A DNA stretch of 64,000 nt from Epiperipatus broadwayi (Eukaryota; Onychophora; Udeonychophora; Euonychophora; Peripatidae): contig JAQFVV010000001.1 of assembly GCA_028023455.1 (NCBI GenBank), positions 21,647,401 through 21,711,400 on the forward strand, written 5' to 3'. How positions within the stretch are numbered: position 1 is the stretch's first letter; each line of letters starts with the position of its first letter. Positions 37,459 through 48,260 of the stretch are shown here, piece by piece. The notes below the pieces were generated by a model. It was not told the DNA's origin. It saw only the letters and a program-made list of their open reading frames with translations, and ran no database searches. A program made the position numbers and the translations under genes.

Positions 37459-38900
37459 ATGTTTATCTCATTAAACGACAGCGAACACCGGTCTTCAGTG
37501 GATTTTCTGTCCTGGGTTCTAAAGAAACAACAGGACAGCACTTATGATTTACTAGCTTGTAGTGCATACATGTCAGCTAAGCCAATCGACAAGTACTTCG
37601 CGTCAGAAGATTTGGTACCAAAATTCATTGACTGTTAACAGTGGACAATGCTTGCTTATTTCAAGAAAATTATTTTTTTTATTGATTTGTGCAATTTTTT
37701 TTATTTCACTATTTGTAATTTTATATCTTTTGATTTTGTTAAATTTCGTTTTCAAATTTGGTTACTTACACTTCAGAAATGGGAGCGTTCATTTTGAGTA
37801 TATAGGTGGGGAGGAATTGAAATAAGAAAATGCTTATGATATTAAGTAAAGTTTAAATTCGCATGCCCCTCCAGAAGTTTGATACTGTACTTCTAAAGTG
37901 ATATAAAGTAAGATTTTGACTTATTCAATATTAACTGCACGCTTTAGACTAAACAAAATTGCGTTACTCATTAACAGTTCTTACTAAAATTTAGATATAG
38001 ATATTTTCTTCTGGATGCATAATTAATCACTTCGAATGAATGGCTTTTTCATTGATTTGTTTTGACATATATGTGGGGGGGGGGGTCATTCATTCAAGAA
38101 TTGGATAGCAATTCTTATATATTTAATCAGACGTGATTGTTGAATTATTATTTTTTCGTTATACTTATTATTTGAATTTTTTTATTTCGTTTTGTATATA
38201 CATCGTTCTGAACTTTTTTTTTCTTGGAAACAAAGATTGACAAGGCATGGATTTCTATCATGGGATTTGGGAAGGGGAAATTTATTGAATTAAGCTCTCA
38301 AAGTGATAGAAAGCCATCCCTGCTATCTCAGCATTCTTCATGTAAATATTACTTCATCATATATTATTTGTTGTTTAATAAATGTTACTGAGTTGTTGAA
38401 ATCAATCTGACCTCTATTTGGTTATCATCATTGTGCACTTACACTACTAAGTAAATAAGTTAGTCTATAATATCCACACACCACTAAATAATTATACCGA
38501 CTATATATATATATTAATCAATTATACCCACATACTACTACTCTTCATGCATATACTAATGTTTAGAATATTCTAGTGGTAAATATGTACTGGTCTTCGC
38601 TTAAATATAGGCGCATTTGTTTATAAGTTAGAATTCGAATACTGTGGGGTAATGGAGCCTGAAAGGGGGTGGGGAAGATGAGGACAAACTAGTCTAAAGT
38701 ACACTTAAATTTTACTAATAAATATTGAGCTAGCACGCTGAAATTGGGTATAGTGATTGACTATCCATTTCGTCATGCCATCACCAGCATCCTACCCGAA
38801 GACCCTAGGTCCGACAGCAGTAAGATGCGTTCACTTTTTCTTGGGTCATCGTTAAAAGATTATTTTGAACAATTAAATAAACGTTTATATCCATTTCAAG
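37459..38900 (+). CDS. Candidate three-exon gene fragment, unrecognised protein
   Basis: Three exon-like frames fit together. Exon A, 37459-37614, starts at ATG and encodes about 52 residues (begins MFISLNDSEHRSS, contains DFLSWVLKKQQDS and AKPIDKYFASEDL); the open frame runs on to a stop at 37636 if unspliced. Exon B, 38237-38341, follows a T-rich tract and AAG, and encodes about 35 residues including DKAWISIMGFGKGKFIEL. Exon C, 38730-38900, follows a TACTAAT branch-point-like site and TGAG, encodes about 57 residues including GIVIDYPFRHAITSILPEDP, and ends at AAG|GTATGC. Phases agree: A ends on a codon boundary; B leaves one base, completed by the first two of C. The weakest link is the A donor (TTG|GTACCA). 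Codon use and composition differ from the chance frames around it. No family is recognised and later exons were not found. Confidence 0.35.
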
Positions 38901-39171
38901 GTATGCAAGAAAAGGTTTGCATTTTTTATAAGAGTGTAATAAAAGTGAAAGTAAAAGTAAAGTTTAAATGTGTGTGTGAAGTGATGTTTTCGCAGGCAAA
39001 CGATATATTAATTCATGATAGCTTTCAAGAATAACTGTGTAGAGTATTACACTTTATCATTGTCAAAAAATATATGTAACTACTGATCATTTGAAAAAAT
39101 AACATTTGCCTTCAAATACTCATTTCACAAATGTAAAAATTTGTAAAATAATTAATTCATACCCATGTGTA
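38901..39171. other. Spacer downstream of the candidate exon
   Basis: The frame of exon C stays open to 39034, but the residues after 38900 are lysine/valine repeats and look intronic. Confidence 0.35.
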
Positions 39172-39266
39172 ATAAATAACAAAATATAATAAACAACAAA
39201 AATATCATATATAACAGCTGTATAAATATATATATATAGTTGTTATATATGATATTTTTGTTATTT
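39172..39266. repeat. Small palindrome
   Basis: Arms of about 25 bp (ACAAAAATATCATATATAAC and its complement) flank a short centre with a TA run. It lies about 130 bp from the 3' end of LINE copy 2. Confidence 0.75.
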
Positions 39267-39392
39267 ATTAGAATTTATACGAGAAAAAAACAGCATAATG
39301 GATTTTGTTAATTTTTGTTATATAGAGAGAAAAAAAAAGAGAAGCAGCTAATCCAATTCATGGGATTTGTATATTGTTACTCTGCATATCTT

Positions 39393-42300
39393 TCTATCAG
39401 TCATCAATAGTAGTCTGTCCAATAGACAGGTCCAGAGAGTAGTCACTACATCAGTTCATCCATTCTTCCATTCCATTCTCTTCCTTGCCCACTTCCTCAA
39501 TTCCACATAACTCCTTCCATCTTGTATATCATCCAATAATGTCAATCTCTTCCGTCCTTTCTTTTTATTTCCACTCACCATTCCTTCCAAAACATCTTTC
39601 ATTAAACTATAATCTTTTTTTAGTCTATGTCCAATCCAGTTTCTCTTTCTCTCTTTGATACTTTCAATCAATCTTCTTTCCTCATTAACTCTTTTCAAAA
39701 CTTCTTCATTTGTTATTTTATTCACCCAACTGATTTTTTCCATTTTTCTCCATGTCCACATCTCAAAAGCTTCCAGTCGTTTCTTAATTCTATTACTCAA
39801 TGTCCATGTCTCACAACCATACATTAATACACTCCACACATAACATTTAATTAATCTTTTCCTTAATTCTCTTTCCATAGGTCCACAGAATATCTTCTTT
39901 CTTTTTACAAATGTCACCTTTGCCAATGCTATTCTTCTTTTAACTTCATCTTCACTTCTTCCATCCTCACTCAACCAACAACCCAAATATCTAAATCCCT
40001 TCACCTGCTGCACCATGTCATCATGGATTCCAATTTGCAGTCTTTTTGCATCTCTCCCTATCCATAAACACTTAGTCTTTTCAATATTAATCTTCATTCC
40101 ATATGCCATACATCCTTCTTCCAATTTATTCAACATATTCTGAAGATCCTTTTCTTCCTCAGCAATAAGAGCCATATCATCTGCAAATCTTATACACTTT
40201 ATTACTCTCCCTCCAACATTTGCTCCTCCACAGTCCAAATAATTATTTATCATATCTTCTAAATAAATATTAAACAAAACAGGTGACATACTACATCCTT
40301 ACCTAACTCCACTTTCTATGTTCACTTCATCAGTCTCATTACATCCAAATCTAACTCTTATTCTTTGCCCATTATACATATCCCATATCAATCGTCTTTC
40401 TTTCCAGAATACTCCTTTATCTCTTAAGATAGACATCAGTTTATTCCAGCTTACTCTATCAAATGCCTTTTCTAAATCTACAAAACATATACCAATTCTT
40501 TTATCTCTTTCAATATATCTTTCTGCAATTGTCCTAACAATACCAATAGCATCTCTTGTGCTTTTCCCTTTCCGAAAACCAAACTGTTCTTCAGCAATAT
40601 AATAGTCAACCTTCCCATAAATCCTTTGAGTTAAAATCCTCAATAACACCTTAGAAACATGAGACAATACACTTATTGTCCTATACTCTTCACATTTAAC
40701 AGCTTTCTTCTTTTTAGCAATTGGAATCACTATAGTTCTTAAAAAATCTTCAGGCCAAACTCCACTATTATATATCAAATTGCAAAGTCCAACTATTTCC
40801 TTCATAGTAAATTCTCCCATTTCTCTCAAAAATTCTATAGGTACTGCATCAAATCCAATAGCCTTACCATTCTTCATTTGTGCGATTGCCTTTCTTACTT
40901 CATCTGGCAGTATGTCCATACCTCTATCATCCATTGCAACATCTTCATTTTCAAGTTCATAACTAATTAAATTATTTTCTCTACTAAACAGATACCAAAT
41001 ATATTCTTCCCATCTTTTTAATATATCATTACTATCGGTTAACCTTCTTCCATTCTTATCCGCAATCTCACTTGCTACCCATGTCTTTTTCTCCCAAGAA
41101 ATACTTTGTATTCTATCAAATGCTAGATCATATCTTTTCATCTGTTGAAACCTTTCTATCTCTTTACATTCTTGCTCCAACCACTTTTCTTTTGCTAAAT
41201 CTGTTTCTCTTCTTAATTCATTATTAAATTTCCTATATTTCTTTTGCCCTTCCTCAGTATTTACATTCTTCCACCATCTCCGCACTTCCATCTTTTCCAA
41301 CATACCTTCAGTTATACAAGGTCTTTTAGCTTTTCTCGCATGAATAATACCTATTTCATTTTTTGCTATTTTCAAGAATCCCTCTTTAATTCTATTCCAA
41401 CACTCATCAGAGCTATTAATATAGTTTCCATCCTGAACAATTCTTTTAAATTAATTTTCACATATTAAACCAAATTTTCCTTTTTCCATTTGTCTCAATT
41501 TATCCAAGTCCCATCTTGTGTATCTTTTCCCTCTTTTAATTCTTTTTAAACTTAACTTTAATTTAGCCATCACCAAATTATGATCTGAATCTATATCAGC
41601 ACCTGGCAAAGCATGTGAACCCTTAACAGCATTCTTATATCTATTCTGAATCAGTATATAATCAATTTGATAACGTTCTTTGTTACCTGGAGCTTTCCAT
41701 GTATACAATCTTCTAATATGATTTTTAAAGCAAGTATTTGCAATGACAAACCCATTCTCTTTACAAAATTGTACAAGTCGACTACCCCTTTCATTTCTTT
41801 TTCCAATACCATAATTTCCAACAATTTTCTCTTCCCTACCTTTCCCCACAATAGCATTCCAATCCCCCAATAGCAATATACATGCATTTTTTCCTTCACA
41901 TTGAATACTTTCTTCTATCTTCTCATACATTTCATCAATTTCACTATCATCATGAGTACTAGTTGACATATAAACTTGTATAATTACCAAATCCCTAGGA
42001 CTTGCATTTATTCTCATCACCATCAGTCTATCATTAATACCATCAACCTTTGCCACACTATTCCATATTTTCTTCCTCACAGCAATGCCAACTCCATTAA
42101 TTGACCTATCACCACCTGAATAAAACAACTTTACATCTCCACTACTTACTTCTCCACATCCCTCCCACCTCACTTCACTTAATCCCATTACATCAATATT
42201 ATTCAAATTCAACTCTCTTTTCAAATTCTCCAATTTCCCACCTTTCCTCAAAGATCTAACATTCCACGTTTCAATTCTCAGTGTATCCCCTCTCAATGAA

Positions 42301-42735
42301 TTATATTTATGAGGATTTCGCAGGTTGACGACCTGAGTAGCCTCATGTCCACTCCTGCCGGGCAAGACACCAAAGTTATTCTTAACTAAGGTCTCAACAC
42401 CAAACGTAATGATTCCTGTAGACATACTCATAATAAAACAAGGGAATTATAAGACAAAGTGGTTTCCTGTTGCCTTCTTTGCCCAGCAATAACCTCTATA
42501 ATAGGCTTAGTGCACTAGCCAAATCCCATAAAATGAAAATCCAACTACCGCTTCCTCCTCATCGTTGTCACCTCTAGTGATCTTCCGCTGACTTGGAAGA
42601 AATGCCGTTGCTGACCCAGCACCCAGCGGGGTGTTGACTTATTTAATGGCGGTCAACACTCGCCATTATACATCCACCGTCATAGGAATTGTGGCACTTT
42701 ATAGAAGTAAACACGCCACTGTCTCCTTTACCACA
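39393..42735 (-). mobile_element. Nearly full-length RTE/BovB-type LINE, copy 2
   Basis: The element runs on the minus strand from about 42735 (5' end, GC-richer untranslated region of about 300 bp) to about 39393. It has a very short 3' untranslated region and a TTGAT-like end that matches copy 1. The 5' part carries TGGTTTCCTGTTGCCTTCTT and is markedly less AT-rich than the host DNA, so its left boundary is clear. One long frame (next entry) encodes an apurinic-like endonuclease and a reverse transcriptase, which copy the element's RNA at a nicked genomic target. No target-site duplication could be settled by eye. Confidence 0.88.
39456..42431 (-). pseudogene. LINE ORF2-type endonuclease-reverse transcriptase, two stop codons
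   Basis: A single minus-strand frame of 991 codons begins at ATG 42431 (an in-frame stop lies just upstream at 42447-42449) and ends at TGA 39456. The endonuclease domain is at residues 51-290: TWNVRS (55-60), SEVRW (85-89), GDWNA (189-193) and SDHNL (282-286), the usual catalytic blocks of exonuclease-endonuclease-phosphatase enzymes. The reverse transcriptase is at about 520-800: YRTISVLS (583-590), GFRKG (618-622), FVDLEKAFD (650-658, motif A aspartate) and FADD (749-752, motif C). A C-terminal region CYVWSVLMYGCETWT and a basic tail follow. The only breaks are two TAA codons: at 41451-41453 in the linker and at 40299-40301, where copy 1 has CAA (Gln) in the GVRQGC motif. No frameshift was found. 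Resembles the craniofacial development protein 2-like (BovB-derived) family. Confidence 0.88.
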
Positions 42736-45700
42736 ATCATTTTTTAGTTCATGAAGAAAGTGCAAATATTGAAAAGAATTTAACTAAAATATTTTTGCAC
42801 TTCTTTTGCAATAAGGTATTTATTCAGTAATCTGCCATAAATCAAAACTAATTAGTTTAATAATCAATCTGAAAAAATTCAATAAATGATTAATTGAAAT
42901 ATAATTAAAAAATAAAAATAATAATATAAACACTCTAATGGCTTTTTAAATAATAAATTTAATTAGCCTCTTACCAATATTTACTAATAACCTTATTAAA
43001 GTACTTAAGCTTTTGATGTTCTTTAAAATCTGAAAGTCTTGTAAAAAAATTTAACTCTCTATGATAATTTTTCATATATATAAATTACTATCTTAAATTA
43101 TATTTTTATTACTTAATTATATATTATAATAGAGTTTGTATATATAGATTATTTAAGCCCTATCTCTAAAAAACTTCTAGCTTTATTAGAAACTGTATTA
43201 AATGAATACAAATTTCTTTATTCATTTGTTTTTCTTTTTTCTCTCTCAAAAATTATCAACATTTCAACATTACATAGATATAATTTAAACTATTTTTAAA
43301 TAATTCAATCAATTTTTGTTTTTTCCAAATTGGCATACTAATTCCAATATATAAATTGTCCCCTCCACATATTTATTTTTATATAACTCCATTTTTTCCA
43401 TCTACTTATATATGTCAACCATAGTTACATTTATATTTTGATCATATCTATTTTCATTTTCATTATGTATTTTTTTCCCAGTGACTTTCATTTTAAATTT
43501 ACCTAATCACATTAAAATGAAATTAACCGAATACAAGAATAGTCTTTGAAAATAAATATAGGATATGATCAAAACATACATGAAACTGTATGTTTATATA
43601 CAAATTTATGGATAAGGAAAAAATTTAGTTCATACAATAAAACAATATTTACAAAGAAAATTAGTACATTAAAGCTAATTTATACATAAAACTATTTTTA
43701 CTATAGTCTCCTTCAAATGTTATATATAGAGTTTGCAAATAAGCTCTTAACAAGCTTTGCAGAATATTCCCAACCCCAGACTAGTTTCTGCTACTGTGCT
43801 TTTTTATTGAGGTGCTAGGATATTCAAGCATTAGATTAGGAACAGCACTTTATCTAATGGATAACTATTAAGTAGAAAATCTGAATTTTTCAGACATCCA
43901 TATGTCTTCCAATCCAACTATCTAACTTAAATAGCCATATGGGACTGAACCAAGTTCAGATACGCCATATATTAATAACTTTAGTAATATAAAATCACCA
44001 ACATTTGTAAAATGTTAAATTAGGTCATGTGACATATGACTTTATTTATTTATTTTTAATTCTCTTTCAAACGCCAAACTTGCTATTTCTAATGCATAAA
44101 AATTGTACTTTAAATTAAGCTACTGGTTATTTATTTAATTAAAATAATTATATGCTATAAATTATCCTGTTTAATCTGAATTTTATATCAATTATGATGT
44201 AGAGTCATATTTATTTTAGTTTCGTCACAAGTATAGACTAACGCAACACACATTTGTTTGTTTTGGGTTTTTTTTAACTAATCTGAATATGGCTATATTA
44301 ATAGTCAATCGTTTTCTGCTGACCATTCTAATTATTATTTTTTTCATTTTATTTTCTTTTCAATCTAAGCTCTACTTATTCGTTGATCTATTTTGTTTTG
44401 CATGATTAATGGATTAGTAGACTAATGGACCCAATATCTAAAATTTTTGTCTTTACGGTTGCTCAAATGTTATATGATCTTACGAACAATAACCCATTCT
44501 ATTATTTTATTTATGGGTTTATTTTTCATTAAATCCTTTTTAATTGTATTTAGCTCTAAGCTTTATTAGTTCATTTCGTAATATTCTCATCATTTCGATA
44601 TTGGACATTAATTTTCAACTTTTTTAATCTTTCTCAATTTATTTTTTATATGAAACCAAAGAAGTAAATAGTATTTTTTTAATGTTCAATAGTTTTTTTT
44701 TTAAAAAGAAAAAGATAAAACTAATAAAAAGAATGTAAATGATATATATCACTCTGTTTGTTTACTGAGGCCTTTTAAAAAAGTCAATTTACTATCAAAA
44801 GAAAAGGCAATAATTTTAAGACTCATCTAGACACTAGAATACAATACTTCTTTAGATAAAAACAATACAAACTAAAAAAAAAAATCACTAAAATAAATAT
44901 ATGTTGTAAAAACTATCCGTTAAAAAAAAAAAAAAAAACTTTAAAAGAGCAAATAAGATAGTAGAATGTTTGCGTGCAGAAAACAAAAGTTTAAAATAAA
45001 AAAATATATATACCATATATATTATACGAGCTTCAAATACTTGTACATTTTAAAATATATAATTAATAACCTCTTAATAATCTGTACAAGTAGAATAAAT
45101 ATCTGTGCCTATATAATAAAAATTTAAATAATAAGTACGACTACAAAATATCTATTTAATTTTTTTTAAAAAAAAAAAAAAAAGATAATTCTTTTATTGA
45201 ACATAACCCATTTAAAAAAAATGATTTAATATTCATTAAAATATAAGATGTAGTTCCAAGTGTCTTCTTTTTAGCAAAGGAGTCAACAAACGTATATCAA
45301 CTACTTCATATGGTTACTTTTAATGTTTGATGTAATGTGCAGTCAGATTAACGGGAAAGTTTAAAGTTATTTGGAATAGTAGGTTTATTTGTGCATTGTT
45401 CAGATTTACTTTGTAAGTGTTACATATATAATTAAGTTTATTTTGTGAGATGTTAAATCATATTGAAATAGTCCTTAATGTTGAAAACCATTAATGCATA
45501 TATAGAGAGTGGGCTAAATGAGTCGCAACAGGTTCATCGCATGTGCCAGCTGAATATTTAAAGATACTAACACTAAATGTTTTAAATTATAAAATTCTTA
45601 TATTATAAATCTCAATAAAAAATGAAAAAAATATTTTTTAAAAAAATTAGTTATAAGCAAATTATATATGACTATTGTATTAAATAGCATTCATTCAAAT

Positions 45701-45829
45701 TAATATTTTATTTATAAATGAAAACATAAATATGCATGGATGATTTAGTATTGTATGATATACATTTGGTTATGCAATAAGAAAGATTAGTTATTAATCT
45801 TTTTGAAAATGAATATTTCTCTAAGTTTA
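42736..45829. other. AT-rich non-coding DNA
   Basis: No gene recognised. A less AT-rich stretch at 43680-43980 may be an old repeat copy. A-runs of 12-16 bases occur near 44924 and 45168. Confidence 0.45.
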
Positions 45830-47000
45830 ATCTGTTGATTCCCATTCATAATTTTTCTTCTTTACATCACTCCATTTCATTTTTTTTCTAAAAAATTTTA
45901 ATCTTTTTGAATCCATATTTAAGCCTTCATGTATTCATTTAATCATCTCTTTTAGAAATATGTGCAGTCCAACCTTTTTAGCCTTTTAATTTGTTCTCTC
46001 ATCCATATATTCAGTTTTCAATTCTTCTTATTTCTAAAATATATGCCTACCCATATTTAATTTAATAACCTGAAGTCTTTGTATTGTTAGGTATATAAAT
46101 TTTATATCTATATATAAAAAAACTAATAAAACATATCTATTAAAAGCTTTTCTTTTTAATAGCATATTACATTATTTCTACCAAAAGCATTCCACCCAAA
46201 TTTAACTTTATGCTTAATATTATCAAAATTAGAAATAATATTATTTATTGTGGATATAAAAATAGATATATTTTTTAAAAGTCATTACTATTAATCCATA
46301 AGTTTTTTTGTATAAAAAGCCATTTAACATTATTTCGTTCTTTTTAGCATTTATCTTTAATCCACTTTTTTACCATCACCAGATAATTCTCCAATAGTTC
46401 TCATTACATTTCCTGAAGCTCGAAATATACTTTTCAAAAACAATCACATCATATGTAAAACTGATTTAAATAATTTTTATTTTTATTTTTTTAGCTTTCC
46501 ATTTCATTTTATAAAATACTTTTTGTAAAACTACATTAAAAATGTTTGAAGATATTAAACATTCCTATCATACATTCTTATCAGAAGTTAATGTCCTTAG
46601 TTTCTCCAGCCAATGTATCATTCTTATTGTATTTTAATAAATATTTTTTTTAGAATTTAACAGTGGTTTAGTTCTTTAACTTAGTATTATGAAACTTTAA
46701 TGAGCAAAAGAAATACTTATGAAGTCAAAAACTCTTTTATAATTTACAAACCGAAAGAATAATGGCACATAATGCACAAAGATATTATTTATAACTTTTC
46801 TTAATACATGGATATGATCTACTGTTCTAAAATCACTTTTAAAATCTGGGTTGTTATTCTTGGTTTGAACTGGAATTCTTTATAAGTAAATTAGAATAAA
46901 CTTTGTAAAGATCTTGTATAGAACTGGTAAAAAATAGATAGGTCTACACTTTCTAATATCTTTTTATCACTTTTCTTATATATCAATATTTTGTTAAAAA
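45830..47000 (-). pseudogene. RTE-like LINE fossil with most of the RT domain
   Basis: Read on the minus strand from about 47000 down, with frame jumps, the blocks come in proper order. These are ILIYKKSDKK (near 46965-46995), RPIYFLPVLYKIFTK (near 46900-46945, the fingers motif), DFRTVDHIHVLRK (near 46795-46835), and a motif C region YDVIVFEK (near 46440-46465; the first catalytic Asp is changed). They are followed by KSGLKINAKK, then a thumb-like HKVKFGWNAFGR (near 46180-46215), and a C-terminal IWMREQIKRLK-like stretch near 46000. These match the fossil at 22.6-23.4 kb block for block, so the two belong to the same family, different from copies 1 and 2. Numerous stops make it non-functional. 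Confidence 0.7.
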
Positions 47001-48260
47001 ATATATTTTTCACTGAGCATGCTTTTGACATAGCACTTGATTATTTCACAGTTTATAAAACAACTTTAAAATCTACTCTGCATTATGTAAATTAGATATT
47101 TACATATTCCATTTTTTTTAATAATGGAATGCTTAATTCTTTTTTATTGATTGCATAGGGATCTCTAGAAATAACTCACACTTTTTTAAATTTATGTGTT
47201 CTGTCATTTCTTTTAGTGCAAAATGGTTTTACATTAGTCAGATCAAATGCATACCCAATAGAATTCATGTTTAAGAAGTATTGATATGTGTTTAAAGCTT
47301 GCTTGCACTGCTGTAAAGATACTTATGCTGAGCTATTCTCATAGAAATATTGGACCATGATTCACCATAATAGGGGCACTGCATATAATTTTATAAACAA
47401 CTTGAGGAGCCTGCTCAGGTGACATTCTATCCTTTACATTATTGAAAAATTTATGTAGTGGGAATGTATGGAAGACTTATATATGGTTTGGATTCTTTTT
47501 GTAAAGTGGATTGCTTATTTTTTTGTGCATAAAACTGTCCTATCAATGGCCTATCAATCTTAGGATATAACTATAAAAAGCTAATTAGAATGATAGGGCA
47601 ATTGTATTCAAATATAAATAAACAACCCACTTTACAAAAATAATCTAAACCTTGGATAAGCCTTCCATACATTACCAGACTGTCTCATAAATTAAAAAAC
47701 ATTTTCCTGATACTTACAATGTTAATTTTAGAACCTCTTACATCCCTTCATTAAATAAATTGCTCAATAATGTAGAGGACAGAATACTGTCTGTGCATAC
47801 TCATCACATTGTTTATTAATTTGCATGAAATGCCCCTATGTGCAATGCAGTATATTATGATGGATTGTAGACCAATATTTCCATGAGAATATCCCAGCAT
47901 AAGTATCTGTATAGCAGAGCAAAAAGGAGCTCCAAATACAGATTAATATTTCTTGAACACATGCACACATCTGATCTTGCATTTGATCTGACTAATGTAA
48001 AAACATTTCATGCTGAAAGAGGTGACAGGAAACATAAATTTAAAAAAGTATGGGCTATTGCTAGAGATTCCTATGCAATCAATAAAAAGAATCAAATGTT
48101 CCATTATTAAAAAAATAGAATGTGTAAATTATCTAATTTATATAAGGCACAATAGATTTTAAAGTTATTTTACAAATTGCAGAATAGTCAAGTGCTATGA
48201 ATCTGATAGATTATTCAAAGGCATTCTCATCAAATAATATACTTAATAGATTATATATTT
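47000..48260. repeat. Large palindrome of about 1.2 kb
   Basis: The left arm (about 47000-47590) is matched on the other strand by the right arm (about 47600-48260). The best-kept parts are at 47100-47400 and 47815-48118: both contain TTACATTAGTCAGATCAAATGCA and GATTGCATAGG, or their complements, and ACTTATGCTGRGMTATTCTCAT. The centre pairs around GTATGGAAGRCTTAT. The inner end of the left arm runs into the LINE fossil, whose upstream bases (SSAMSKACS region) also have a partner in the right arm. One arm keeps a 75-codon frame at 47883-48110 (HKYLYSRAKRSS, HAERGDRKHKFKKVWAIARD); the other arm has its decayed counterpart. I do not recognise the peptide. Confidence 0.7.

Noticed and set aside
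41651-41899. 82-codon minus-strand frame
   Set aside because: An alternative frame within the LINE endonuclease.
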